DNA of 64,000 bases from Salvia splendens. Lineage: Eukaryota; Streptophyta; Magnoliopsida; Lamiales; Lamiaceae. The position numbers were made by a program, and so were the translations under genes. This document shows, piece after piece, positions 25,282 through 35,653 of the stretch. Position 1 is the stretch's first letter, and each line of letters starts with the position of its first letter. The notes beneath the pieces were generated by a model, which worked only from the letters and a program-made list of their open reading frames with translations, searched no databases and was not told the DNA's origin. The stretch is taken from positions 33,087,928 to 33,151,927 of the forward strand of contig NC_056042.1 in the NCBI RefSeq assembly GCF_004379255.2, given 5' to 3'.

Positions 25282-25856
25282 TACATTTTTTTGGCATTAT
25301 ACATACTAATATCACACTTGTGCTATGCACGACCCAATTGATAAATAAACATAAATATAGTACTCTAAAATATACTCATAAATGTGCATAAATATAGATA
25401 AAAATAAATTTATTATATAATAAGAGTATTGATAAATATGCATAAATCTAGAACAAAATCTTTTGACTATACTAAAATTTTTCATAATAAAAATTTCTAA
25501 CTAACCAAATATTTATCTATGTCATACATATAAAAACAGTACAACACATACAACATGTATCTTCAAAATTTTCTCTAGTTACATTAATTTATTTATCTAG
25601 TATTTAAATATATATATTTTTTATTTTCTCTTGGTTAGATTAATATATTTATTTAGTAATTAAATCATTTTTCTGATTCTCATAATTAATTCATTGCTTG
25701 GTAATTAATTAATTTATATTTTTCCATTCTCACACCAGAAATATTGTTTAATTTTTATTTATATTTCTATTTGTATAAATGTTGTGATTGTAAGATCTCA
25801 AAGTAACGTTCATTGTAATGTAATAGTAATAAAAAAAGACTTTAGCCCCATAAAAA
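25282..25856. other. Intergenic DNA
   Basis: AT-rich, with no gene or transposon ends that I can support. Confidence 0.5.
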
Positions 25857-26737
25857 TGTTGGGTTACAAACCCAACCCACATCGGATGAGGAAGGGAAGT
25901 TGGAAGGTGTATATAATTCATGTCCAACCCCAATTAGTTTGAGGCCTTTTGGGAGTGACCCAAAAACAAATCCGTGCGGGCTTGACCCAAAGCGGACAAT
26001 ATCAAACTAATGTTGCAGTCGACGATCCTAACAAGTGGTATCAGAGCCCAGATGGCTATGGGTTGTGCCTGGATGAGCCCCGGTTAGGGTCGGGCCCTAA
26101 AGGACTCAGAGTTAGAGTCAGGCCAAGGATGACTCAGGGGCCAGGGCTGGAACGACCCATGTTCGTGTCAACTGCGTTCCCGATGTGATCTCGGTTTGAG
26201 GGGAGGTTTGTTGGGGTACAAACACATCCCACATCGGATGAGTAGGGGAAGTTGGAAGGTGTATATAATTCCTGTCCAACCCCAATTAGTTTGAGGCCTT
26301 TTGGGAGTGACCCAAAAAACAAATCCGTGCGGGCTTGACCCAAAGCAGACAATATCAAACTAATGTTGCAGTCGACGATCCTAACAAGTGGTATCAGAGC
26401 CCAGGTGGCTATGGGTTGTGCCTGGATGAGCCCCGGTTAGGGTCGGGCCCTGAAGGACTCGGGTTAGAGTCGGGCCCAGGATGACCCAGGGGCCAGGGCT
26501 GGAACAACCCATGTTCGTGTCGACTGCGTTCCCGATGTGGTCTCGGTTTGAGGGGAGGTTTGTTGGGTTACAAACCCATCCCACATCGGATGAGGGAGGG
26601 AAGTTGGAAGGTGTATATAATTCCTGTCCAACCCCAATTAGTTTGAGGCCTTTTGGGAGTGACCTAAAAATAAATCCGTGTGGGCTTGACCCAAAGCGGA
26701 CAATATCAAACTAATGTTGCAGTTGATGATCCTAACA
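25857..26737 (+). mobile_element. TRIM retrotransposon in LTR-int-LTR-int-LTR arrangement
   Basis: Three ~177-bp direct LTRs (25857-26033, 26209-26386, 26561-26737), each starting TGTTGGG and ending GATCCTAACA, separate two ~175-bp internal segments. Each internal segment begins AG then TGGTATCAGAGC (26036-26047 and 26389-26400), complementary to the initiator tRNA-Met 3' end, and ends with the purine tract GAGGGGAGG. Flanks are AAAAA on both sides (25852-25856, 26738-26742), compatible with a 5-bp target duplication but low in complexity. No protein is encoded. The CCCACATCGG and GTGTATATAA motifs are typical of TRIM LTRs. Confidence 0.9.
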
Positions 26738-26925
26738 AAAAATACATATATACGTGTATCATATAATACTAGTAAATTTATTTTTTAAAATTAAGTTTTC
26801 ATTTTAAAAACTTTATTATATTTTTAAAGTATTTCGACACCGACATTAGCATTAATTTATATTGTCCATTCTCTAATTATTTATCTCTCAATTGTTTCAG
26901 CAGTATAATTAACACAAAATATATA

Positions 26926-28243
26926 GAGTAAAGGTCAAAAGTGGTCCTAAACATATGGTCGTGTTACGATTTTGGTCATAAATATTACGTTTTGAATTAT
27001 TACATCCCATACATTTCAACTCGGGCCACAATCAGTCCAAAATGGATGGAACCGTTAAATATTAACAGTCAACGTAGATTTATCCGATTTTGACCCAATT
27101 AATCATTTTTAATTAATTCAAAAATAATAATTATTATTATAAATAAACAAACTTTTATATTATAAATAAAAATATATAACCCCCCACCTCCTCCCCCTCC
27201 AGCATCTCCAGCATCTCCGCCGCCCTCCCTGCCTCCCGATTCCCCCTCATTGCCCCCACCACCGTCGTCACCGTCTCATCCCTCAGCCTCACCCCCTCCT
27301 TACATCATCTCCCTCACCACCTCCGCCACGGCGTCCACCTTTCTCACCTCGCTCAACTCAGCAATCAATCCCCCGTAGCTGTCGCAATCGGGGACGCATC
27401 CCGCCCTCCCCATCCCTTTCAACACCTCCATCGCTTCCCCAAATTGACCTATTTTCGAAAGAGTCAGAAATAGGTAATTGCAGGTGCCGCAATCGGGGGT
27501 GTATCCGATCGATTTCATCTCCGACAAAATTAGCGACGACGATGCCTTCCGGTGTTGCTGCAGCCACGATTTGAGAGGAGGAGGTGGAACTGCGGCGGGG
27601 GAAGACAGCCGTAGCGTAGGGTGCCTGGACGACGATGAGGGCGAGGGAGAGGTGATCGATGGAGGGGTCGAGGGTGAGGGAGAGGGAGAGGGGGAGGTGG
27701 TCGATGGAGGGGTCGAGGGTGAGGGAGAGGGAGAGGAGGCGAGACGACGACTTGACGGTGAGCAGCGGCGGCAGAACACCGGGAGTCGGCATGTCCGAAG
27801 AGATATGAGGGTGCCGCGAAATCGATTCTGAGGCAGAGGGGGATGACACCGAGAATGCAGTGTTTCAATTTGGAACTTCTAATTGAAAAGAAAAGAGCGA
27901 GAGAAGGACATGACAGAGATAGAAAGAGGGAGGAGGAGGACCGAAGGTGATGGTACAGCGGAGCTCGGCGGCGGAGATGCTGGAGGGGGGGTTTATATTT
28001 TTATTTATAATATAAAAGTTTTTTATTTATAATAATAATTATTATTTTTGAATTAATTAAAAAATGATTAATTGGGTTAAAATCGGGTAAATCTACGTTG
28101 GCTGTTAATATTTAACGGTTCCATCCATTTTGGACTGATTGTGGCCTGAGTTGAAATGTATGGATGCAATAATTCAAAACGTAATATTTAGGGCCAAAAT
28201 CGTAAAACGACCTTATGTTTAGGACCATTTTTTACCTTTACTC
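26926..28243. mobile_element. Pack-MULE carrying a PPR gene fragment
   Basis: 1318 bp with long terminal inverted repeats of roughly 270 bp (26926 to about 27200, and about 27970 to 28243), both starting GAGTAAAGGT. A perfect 9-bp target duplication AAATATATA (26917-26925 and 28244-28252) is the Mutator-like signature. The GC-rich interior encodes part of a pentatricopeptide protein on the minus strand and no transposase, so this is a Pack-MULE that captured host coding sequence. Confidence 0.92.
27300..27779 (-). CDS. Captured PPR-protein fragment inside the Pack-MULE
   Basis: A 159-residue minus-strand frame. The N-terminus (MFCRRCSPSSRRLASS) looks like an organelle-targeting leader but runs into Ser-Pro-Thr repeats made by a 54-bp DNA duplication (about 27660-27735). 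From about residue 75 it becomes a PPR stretch: LILSEMKSIGYTPDCGTCNY, LSKIGQFGEAMEVLKGMGRAG, CVPDCDSYGGLIAELSEVRK and DAVAEVVREMM. This gives about two 35-residue helix-turn-helix repeats and then a stop at the inner edge of the terminal repeat, far short of a normal PPR protein. It could be a transcribed chimera but is unlikely to work as an RNA-binding PPR. Opposite-strand frames here are shadows. Confidence 0.65.
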   Translation of the reverse strand: MFCRRCSPSSRRLASSPSPSPSTPPSTTSPSPSPSPSTPPSITSPSPSSSSRHPTLRLSSPAAVPPPPLKSWLQQHRKASSSLILSEMKSIGYTPDCGTCNYLFLTLSKIGQFGEAMEVLKGMGRAGCVPDCDSYGGLIAELSEVRKVDAVAEVVREMM

Positions 28244-28592
28244 AAATATATATTCCACAAAAGTTGTTAATGGTAATTTGAACACTCAATATTAAAGTTC
28301 TGCATCCGCCACTGGTTATGATTATGGGTTTGGTTAATGAATATTGCATGCAGTCATTATATTTGGGTGATGTTGGTTAGGCTGTTGAACGGTACGTAAA
28401 TAAGAACGCATAAACAAATAGTAGTAGTAATATTCTCCCTGATTTGATACAAAATGAAGCATCAAAACAAATGCTAACAATAATATGCATGCATATAAGC
28501 ATGGTTAGAGCTTGTTTAGATGTACATTTTTATTATGTCGTGCGTAAATGGAAAAAAAGTTTTAATTATGATATGTAGTATATTACCACCCC

Positions 28593-29073
28593 TTAATCGG
28601 ACACGATTTGAAACGCATCCGCGACAAAGACCCCAACGAGACCGAGCAGCGTGGTGATGAGGGTTCTCACGAGAGAGATAGTACTGGTAAGTGTGCCGGT
28701 GGTCGTGCTGAGGATAGGGCAGACCGTGGAATTAAGAGGAAGGTTAACAAATACGTTACATGGCACGAATCCGTTAATGACCGGGCCTAACGTGGTACTT
28801 AAAAATGGCAAAGTGAGGTTAAAACCTCCATTGAGGCCGGTGACGCCCTGGACGACCGTCCCCACCCCGGACAAGAGACTGGAGCAGTTTAGGCCCAACA
28901 TCACTCCCGGGATCCCTTCCGACCCAGGGGGGGCAGTTTCCGTTGGATGTGCAACATATTTGGCCGTTGACAAAGCCGTTACTCAGCAGTTGGCCGTAGG
29001 CAGGAGGAGTCAAGAGGAGGAGAGCCACCACAGTCACAATCACAATCAAGCGCGGGGATTGCTTATAACCCAT
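28593..29073 (-). pseudogene. Phylloplanin-like gene with a single frameshift (copy B)
   Basis: It starts MGYKQSPRLIVIVTVVALLL with a good signal peptide and reaches QICCTSNGNCPP. There a run of seven C on the coding strand (G7 at about 28927-28933) shifts the frame, where sister copy A has six. From the shifted point the rest is intact and conserved (GSEGIPGVMLGLNCSSLLSG, FVPCNVFVNLPLNSTVCPIL) to the stop at 28593-28595. One base fewer would give a full-length ~160-residue protein. This is therefore either a very young pseudogene or a homopolymer error in the assembly. The TATA position reads AATAAATA instead of TATAAATA on the minus strand (about 29171-29178). Confidence 0.8.
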
Positions 29074-29620
29074 TGCTGCCTCTTTCTTTGCTACGAGCAA
29101 ATCTTTATGTTACTTTTTTTCTTTTTTCTTTTGATTTGTTGTGTTTCAATCTATATGCGAATGCACTACTATTTATTGTGGTATTTGCTCCCCTTTTTGC
29201 ATTCTTTGGAAGTGAATTTGAAAGTCGTACCTCTTCCTCCCTACAAAAAATATCTAACTTTAATTCCTTGTTAGTTTGTCATATTTCCATTTATTGAAAA
29301 AGTTTGCTCACATTGATATAAAAATTATATTCTCTCTCCACTTAGCACATAAAACAAAACAATATAAAATCTCGTTTCATCTTACAAGTGTCACATCTTT
29401 TGTGGTACGAATGGAATATTAAATACGACTACTACAATTATTCATAGGGATGTAATTAAATACAATACTAACTAACTACTCAACACATTGTATTAAAAAT
29501 GTCTAACACAATGTGTTTGAATTATTTTTTTTTTTGAGAAATTATCACAATGTGTTGATTAGTTAGCAAGAATCACATTAAGTTACTCATTGTTCATATT
29601 TGCAAATATGTCCAAAATAC
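29074..29620. other. Upstream region of copy B
   Basis: Contains the conserved family leader (ATTTGTTGTGTTTCAATC) near its start, then AT-rich DNA up to a MITE. Confidence 0.5.
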
Positions 29621-29822
29621 GGGAGTGTTCGGTTGACAAGATTAAATCTCATGATTAAATATGTATCATGTTTGGTTCATAAGATTGAACCCTTCAACTT
29701 AATCCTAGATGGATAGTCTCAAGATAATTAGTCATAGCCTCCCTCATCCAACTAAAATAATCTCACAACTTAATCTTAAATGGATAGTCTCATGATATTA
29801 GTAATGACAACCGAACGCCACC
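29621..29822. mobile_element. MITE, GGTGTTCGGTT family, copy 3
   Basis: 202 bp, nearly identical in sequence and equal in length to 12061-12262. Confidence 0.8.
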
Positions 29823-29832
29823 TAACTCGACT

Positions 29833-30050
29833 CATTGTTCATATTTGCAAATAATGCACGCATGCTTTGATATTTTTTTAATGCAGATAGTTCTAAGCCT
29901 CAAGTAGCCTAACATTGTACAATTCTCAATTTAATATTTGCATTTGTTCATATTTGCAAATAATGCACGCATGCTTTGATATTTTTTTTAATGCAGTTCT
30001 AAGCCTCAAGTAGCCTAACATTGTACAATTCTAAATTTAATATTTGCATT
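29833..30050. repeat. Direct tandem duplication of upstream gene-flank sequence
   Basis: A ~110-bp block (TTCATATTTGCAAATAATGC through GTAGCCTAACATTGTACAATTC) occurs at about 29835 and 29945. Single copies of the same block lie upstream of other phylloplanin-like copies (22915, 32930, 48365, 58738). Confidence 0.8.
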
Positions 30051-30284
30051 TCAACTTGATATCAAGTAGCCTAACATTGTACAATGAGCCTAATATTGTG
30101 CAATTCTCATTCTAATTTTGGCATTTCAACTTGTATAAAGTGCATTTTGTCAAACGTAATACCTTAGAAGTTATTGGCAACAGTAGCGCTAAAAGCCTAA
30201 TAAATTTATGAATATTTTATCATATGTTAATATACATTCAGCCAGCATACATGCATGTACCGTAATGGCCCGACTTTTGTTGTA

Positions 30285-30534
30285 CTCCCGCCGTCCCCAA
30301 TTAATTATCACTCTTTGACCGGGTACGGGTTTTAAAAAATGGAAAGAAAAGTTAGTTGAAAAAGTTAGTGGAATGTGAGACTCACTTTTTATATTGGTTT
30401 TATAATAAAATGTGAGTGAAGTGAGTTAGTGGAATGTGAACCTACTTACCATTTATGGTAAAAATGAAGTATGACAATTATTGAGGGACAGACCGAAATG
30501 GAAAAGAGTGACAATTAATCGGGGATGGATGGAG
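30285..30534. mobile_element. Stowaway MITE
   Basis: CTCCCGCCGTCCCCAATTAA at the left and TTAATCGGGGATGGATGGAG at the right, TA flanked, 250 bp. Confidence 0.85.
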
Positions 30535-32182
30535 TATTTTTTAGTTTTTTGAATGCATGGTTTAGTTGTTCACATCAATCACCTTAATACACATCTACCA
30601 ATAGGATCATATTAGACTGCTAACTAGCTCAATTTGCTAATTTTTTAATTCTCTATACAAAAAAGTTAATCTTATGATATCAGTATGCCAATACAAATTA
30701 AGCTTTCTTATGTCTTTGTGTTGAATCTTTCTTGAATGTCAATACAAAGACATGTATTTGTCAACGGTATTGACATATTAATTTTATCGTGTTGATATTT
30801 TTAATATGCAATGTTGACAAGTTAATAAAGTTAGCAAATTTACTAGTAGTTAAGCCCCTTATTGGTTATGGCTTCCATATATGTAGTTATGCCAATGGTT
30901 GTGGATATATATGAGGAAGTCGCCGAGAACACAGCTCTAGTATTGGATAAGTAGAATTCCATCTCGTTGCTAACGACAAAGACAACAGAAGTATCTTAGA
31001 TTGGAGACAAAAAACTGCTACCTCCATCCCGCATTAACTGTCACATTTACTTTTCTGTTGACACTGTATTGACATTTTTTATTGCTGCTATTTTGTCATC
31101 TGTTGACATTTTCTAACGGTCTAGATTATAGTTTGGAGTTTGTACAATATTTAGAGTTTGCATTTGATTACATCTCCTAGTAGTAGTATGATATTCTTTT
31201 AGAATTGTAAAATACTACTATGTGTTAATTTTAAATTAATTATTTCATTAAATCTCTATTCGTTTAATCTTAAATGTGTAAATTATTAGGCATAAGAAGA
31301 AAATACTAATACTTTAATTTCATTTGCAAATTTCGGATCAGGCCCAACAGAGAAAAAGCCCAACCAAAAACACCATACACATAAGCCAACATAAAAAGAG
31401 AGTGACCCATATACTAGCTATATGTACATTGAATCATTAATTCATTATTCCATCACGAAAAGTTTATTTAGTCAAATGATGAATACTAGTTCCGTTTTCT
31501 AATTGGGCTACATCATTATTTTTACTTATTTACATCATTATTTCTTCCCAAAAAATAAAATTCAACCAGCATACAAAACTAAAAATATATAAAAAGTATA
31601 ACCACATTCCACTATTTTTTTCAATACAATTTCCTTTATATTTCTTAAACTCATGTCGAAATCAACCGGGACTCTGATTACGGACGAAAGGATGAGGGAG
31701 TAGCTTTTTAATCTTAACCTTTAAGATTATTTTAGTAGAGAATTAAAGTATTTCCAATTTAGCGAAAAAAATGATTACACAATGATGGTATTTCTAAAGT
31801 GACCTTTAAACGAGGCAAAGTATGTTGTAGTAGTACTATAGTATATTTTTCTTGTTCATGACAATTTTGAATTTTAAATTATATAATCCTATTTATTGCT
31901 TCTTAATTCTCATCTTTTGACCTCATTTTAGGTTAATGAGTGTTGCATGCTGTTGAACGGTACGTTAAATAAAAATGCACATACAAATAGTAGAACTCCT
32001 ATAATAACTCCTCCATGATTTATTATTGTTCACAAAATGAAGCATCAAAACAAAGTACAATAATATGCATGCATATAAGCATGGTTAGTGCCTTGCTTAG
32101 ATTTCTACATTTTAATTATTATCTCGTGCCTAAATGGAGAAGACTTTTATTTATGATAGTATGTAATATTACCACCCCTTAA
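30535..32182. other. Intergenic DNA between array copies B and C
   Basis: No gene. It contains one lone Stowaway-like end (CTACCTCCATCCCGCATTAA near 31020), a block shared with 44630 and 56095 (about 30896-30985), and blocks shared with 50000 and 56300 (about 31225-31560). The last ~250 bp is the conserved 3' flank of the gene family (AAAATGAAGCATCAAAACAA). Confidence 0.5.
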
Positions 32183-32746
32183 TTAAGTATTAATGGCGAC
32201 GCTGGAAAACACCAACGCAGTGAAATTTCCAACGAGACCGCGCACCACGTCTTGGACGACGCTCACGAAAGTCATAGCGCCGGCAAGTATGCCGGTCCCC
32301 GTGCTGAGGACGGGGCAGACTGTGGAATTGAGAGGAAGGCTAACAACGACCCTACATTGTGGTAGGAGTCGGGTGATTCCGCCGAGTTGTAAGCCTAACA
32401 AGTTATTTATATTATTCACAAGGAGGGCAAAGGTTCCATCAAGGCGGGTGATGCCCCGGGCGAGTGTCATCACCGACCCTGAGGGAGTGGTGCAGTTCAG
32501 GTTCACCGCAACTCCCGGGATCCCTACCGACCCATTGTCGCAGTTTCCAGTGGATGTGCAGCAGATTCTTCCCGTGACGTTGGCCGCATTAATTAGGCCG
32601 AGCAAATTCGAGATTAGGCCGGGCAAATTCGGGATTGGGACGGGCAAATTCGGGATTAGGCCGGGCAAATTCGGGATTAGGCCGTAGGCAAGAGGAGTCG
32701 CCGTGGCCAGGAGGAGGAGAGCCACCACAATTTGATTGTAACCCAT
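32183..32746 (-). CDS. Phylloplanin-like secreted protein (copy C)
   Basis: Intact 187-residue frame from MGYNQIVVALLLLATATPLAYG, the start shared by the family; an upstream in-frame Met at 32776 would add 10 residues. Residues 1-22 are a signal peptide. A low-complexity insert of LIPNLPG-type heptads follows, then the family core: RICCTSTGNCDNG, GIPGVAVNLNC, the C of RLLPQCRVVV and LPLNSTVCPVLSTGTGIL, and a hydrophobic C-terminus. The conserved cysteines are all present. Phylloplanins are secreted by trichomes to the leaf surface and can inhibit oomycete spores; whether this one does is inferred. It is the most diverged of the intact copies. Confidence 0.82.
   Translation of the reverse strand: MGYNQIVVALLLLATATPLAYGLIPNLPGLIPNLPVPIPNLPGLISNLLGLINAANVTGRICCTSTGNCDNGSVGIPGVAVNLNCTTPSGSVMTLARGITRLDGTFALLVNNINNLLGLQLGGITRLLPQCRVVVSLPLNSTVCPVLSTGTGILAGAMTFVSVVQDVVRGLVGNFTALVFSSVAINT
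32591..32690. repeat. 21-bp in-frame tandem repeat in copy C
   Basis: About four units of GGATTAGGCCGGGCAAATTCG (reading + strand) encode the LIPNLPG heptads just after the signal peptide. Other family members lack it. Confidence 0.9.
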
Positions 32747-34001
32747 TGCTACTAGGTTTCTTTTTTTTAGGAGCAAATCTATATATGTATGTTTTTGTTT
32801 TGATTTGTTGTGTTTCAGTCTATAGGAATACAGTACTATTTATAGTGCTATTTGCTCCTTTTTTTAATTAATCAATTTTGTAAGTATTATTGAATCTGAA
32901 AGTCATTATTGAATACTCCTACTACAATTATTCATATTTACAAATTAATAATGCACGCATGCATTGGTATTATTCTTACTCCAGTATCTGTAAATAGTTC
33001 TAAGCTTCAATTAAGTTAACGTTGTAAATTTCTCCATGTAGCAGCTAGCTAGCATTTAATTTTAGCATTTCAACTTGTATCAACTGCATTTTGTCAAACT
33101 TATTAGTTATTACCAAAAGAAGTTATTGCCTACAGTAGTGCTTCATTTATGCAATACGTATTGCTAAATTCAATCTATTATTTCTCTGCAGCTCCTAAGA
33201 ATACAATATATACAGTATTGAATTTAGTATATTTTAAAATGTAATTAATCATAGTATATCATAAAAAACATTATAAATCTTATAGTACTCCTACATAAGT
33301 AGTTATAAATAAATATATAAAATTTAGTGAATGATAAAATTTAATTAATATCACGAACATTAGTGTAGTTTGAGATTTTCCTCGATTGACAATTTCAACG
33401 AAATTGATTCCCTACGAGGTTTGTCGAAAGAATGTTCCTGAGTATAAATTGGAGATTGAGTTACGACGTGGCATATTAGAAACGAGAAGTATTTTGCCCA
33501 AATTATAATAAATTATACCTATAGAAAAATATACTACTATATATAACATTTAATTATTGATGAACTAATAATGTCAGCGGTGTTTGGCGAGAATATTATC
33601 GTGTCATCTACTTCATCCGTGGATTGTTGATGGGTAAATTTGCCTACGGTCATATGCCATCAATAATTAATAGAAGTATTGTGAAATACACTTGTAAAAT
33701 GAAAGTATTTCTTTTAATTTTATTTATAATACTCGTAGAAATACTAAGAGAAAAAAAAGTGTTCGGATATTTTAAGGTATGAAATTAATGAATAGATATG
33801 GAAAAGAAAATATTAGAAAGCAATAATTAAAATACACAGTAGTATTTTGGGGTCGAAATACAAGACTCAATCTAATTCTTATATTAGCTTATAACTCCCA
33901 AAAATTTTCAGACCAGAGATGATATAAATTTAAGGAAATCGAGAATTATTATGTCCGAAAAATATAAACAAGTATTTTTGTATTATGATTCTTTCTTTGC
34001 G
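32747..34001. other. Upstream flank of copy C
   Basis: Holds the promoter and the long flank shared with other array units: the block from about 33030 to 33460 (AGCATTTAATTTTAGCATTT..., CTACGAGGTTTGTCGAAAG) also occurs near 49330-49720 and 63610-64000. No gene. Confidence 0.55.
32837..32844 (-). promoter_or_regulatory. TATA box of copy C
   Basis: TATAAATA on the minus strand, about 90 bp upstream of the start codon, at the position conserved among family members. Confidence 0.65.
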
Positions 34002-35196
34002 TCCTAAGCTTTGGTTATTTTTCAAATTTTCCAACGCAAGTGACTACGTCTAAGTTTTTGTATACTAAAAAGATAAATTTTTTGTAGTGAAATACTATCA
34101 ATTATTTATTGTATTTCCAGATGAATTATGTTTGACATTCTCGTGTAAAATAAAAGACCTAATCCTTTTGTGGTTCAACATACCTATATAGATGTTCAGG
34201 AAAGAACCATTAAAGAAAACTCAACTGGTGCTCATAATATGCTCGACTCTTTACATTAAACTAAGTATTTAAATAGGATTGTGCCATGTGTACATGACCT
34301 CCACTTTTTGCTTGGGCCAGCAGCGTCTGTCTAGTCGACCATGGCTGCGGAGTCGCCGAGAGAGAGAGGAAGCTCGACGGTGAGCGAGAGAAACAGAGAG
34401 AGAGGGGGGGAGAAGACCGATGGGAATCACCGGCGATAGGGAGCGCCGGCCACTGACCAATAAAAGTAAAAGAATTTCAATATTGACCAATAGGATTGTG
34501 GCATGTGTACATGACCTCCACTTTTTGCTTGGGCCAGCAAATTAACTATGGAAGAGGAAGTTGGGTTGGGTTAATATAATTTAGAATTATTTTTATTTAA
34601 ATCCTCATTCCTTCCCTATTTCTTCCCTATTTCTTTAAATCCTTTTATTAGTCGCGATTTATCCACTTTTGCTATCCTTGGCAAAGTGCGGTCATGACAA
34701 GTTATTTCACTTATATACTCATGCAACTTCTAGTGATGACATCATTGAAAATACCAATTACTGTTAACATTAATTTGGGCCCCAGTTTTAATTTTCTAGC
34801 TTCGCCACTGACTCGGCAAGACCAAAAATGAGGGAATTAACGCGACAACCGCACTGGCAAACAAGACCACCGGAGCGCTTTGCGGATTACGTCTTTTCCT
34901 TTTTAGTGTCATATATTTTATTTATTTAAATACTTAGTTTAATGTAAAGAGTCGAGCATATTATGAGCACCAGTTGAGTTTTCTTTAATGGTTATTTCCT
35001 GAACATCTATATAGGTATGTTGAACCACAAAAGGATTAGGTCTTTTATTTTACACGAGAATGTCAAACATAATTCATCTGGAAATACAATAAATAATTGA
35101 TAGTGTTTCACTACAAAAAATTTATCTTTTTAGTATACAAAAACTTAGACGTAGTCACTTGCGTTGGAAAATTTGAAAAATAACCAAAGCTTAGGA
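34002..35196. mobile_element. Composite element with ~274-bp terminal inverted repeats
   Basis: 34002-34276 (TCCTAAGCTTTGGTTATTTT...) is the reverse complement of about 34923-35196 with very few differences. The interior holds two copies of a GGATTGTG(C/G)CATGTGTACA block and a GC-rich piece (AGTCGACCATGGCTGCGGAG) that recurs inside the palindrome arms. The right-hand half (about 34660-35196) recurs at about 39060-39600. No transposase; I cannot assign a superfamily, and no clean target duplication was found. Confidence 0.55.
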
Positions 35197-35202
35197 GTAT
35201 AA

Positions 35203-35528
35203 GAGTTACGGTGAACCTGAACTGCACGAATCTGTTGACCGGGGTGCAGACGCTCTTCCGGGGAGTCACCAACACCACTGGAGCTTTTAACATAACTGTG
35301 CCAATTTCCCCGGGCGTGCTGCCAGGCCTTCCCATCGTCCCGCTCGTAAGATGCAACGTTCTCGTTAGCCTTCCTCTCAATTCCACAGTCTGCCCCATCC
35401 TCAGCACCGTCAACGGCGTCCTCACCGGCTTTCCCACGCTTGTGAGCACCCTCATTAACGGTCTGCTCGGCCCCGTTTTTGTTTTTGTTTTTCAGTTGTT
35501 GCGCATCGTCACCATTACTACTACTTAA
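35203..35528 (+). pseudogene. 5'-truncated, inverted phylloplanin-like fragment (copy D)
   Basis: The only plus-strand family member. It begins abruptly at GAGTTACGGTGAACCTGAAC, next to the end of the preceding element. It therefore lacks promoter, start, signal peptide and the Cys-Cys motif, but keeps the remainder (LNCTNLLTGVQTLFRGVTNT to LRIVTITTT and stop). It is almost identical to copy E at 47724, including the 3' flank and its ATT repeat, so it is a recent inverted duplicate of E. Confidence 0.9.
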
Positions 35529-35571
35529 GGGGTAGTATCGTGATTGAAACTCTTCTCCGTCTACGCACGAG

Positions 35572-35632
<61 letters not shown>
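35572..35632. repeat. (TAA)n microsatellite
   Basis: About 60 bp of trinucleotide repeat in the 3' flank of copy D; the inverted counterpart is at 47636-47680. Confidence 0.95.
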
Positions 35633-35633
<1 letters not shown>

Positions 35634-35653
35634 TAAAATGTAGAAATCTAAGC

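Noticed and set aside
28651..29274. 207-residue plus-strand frame opposite copy B
   Set aside because: Antisense shadow of copy B and its promoter; the translated C-terminal part covers the AT-rich leader.
29827..30060. CRISPR-like direct repeats
   Set aside because: Two tandem copies of gene-flank sequence without regular spacers; eukaryotic context.
32193..32687. Long plus-strand frame opposite phylloplanin-like copy C (164 residues)
   Set aside because: Antisense shadow: similar antisense frames occur opposite every family member because of its codon bias, and it has no homology or conserved start of its own.
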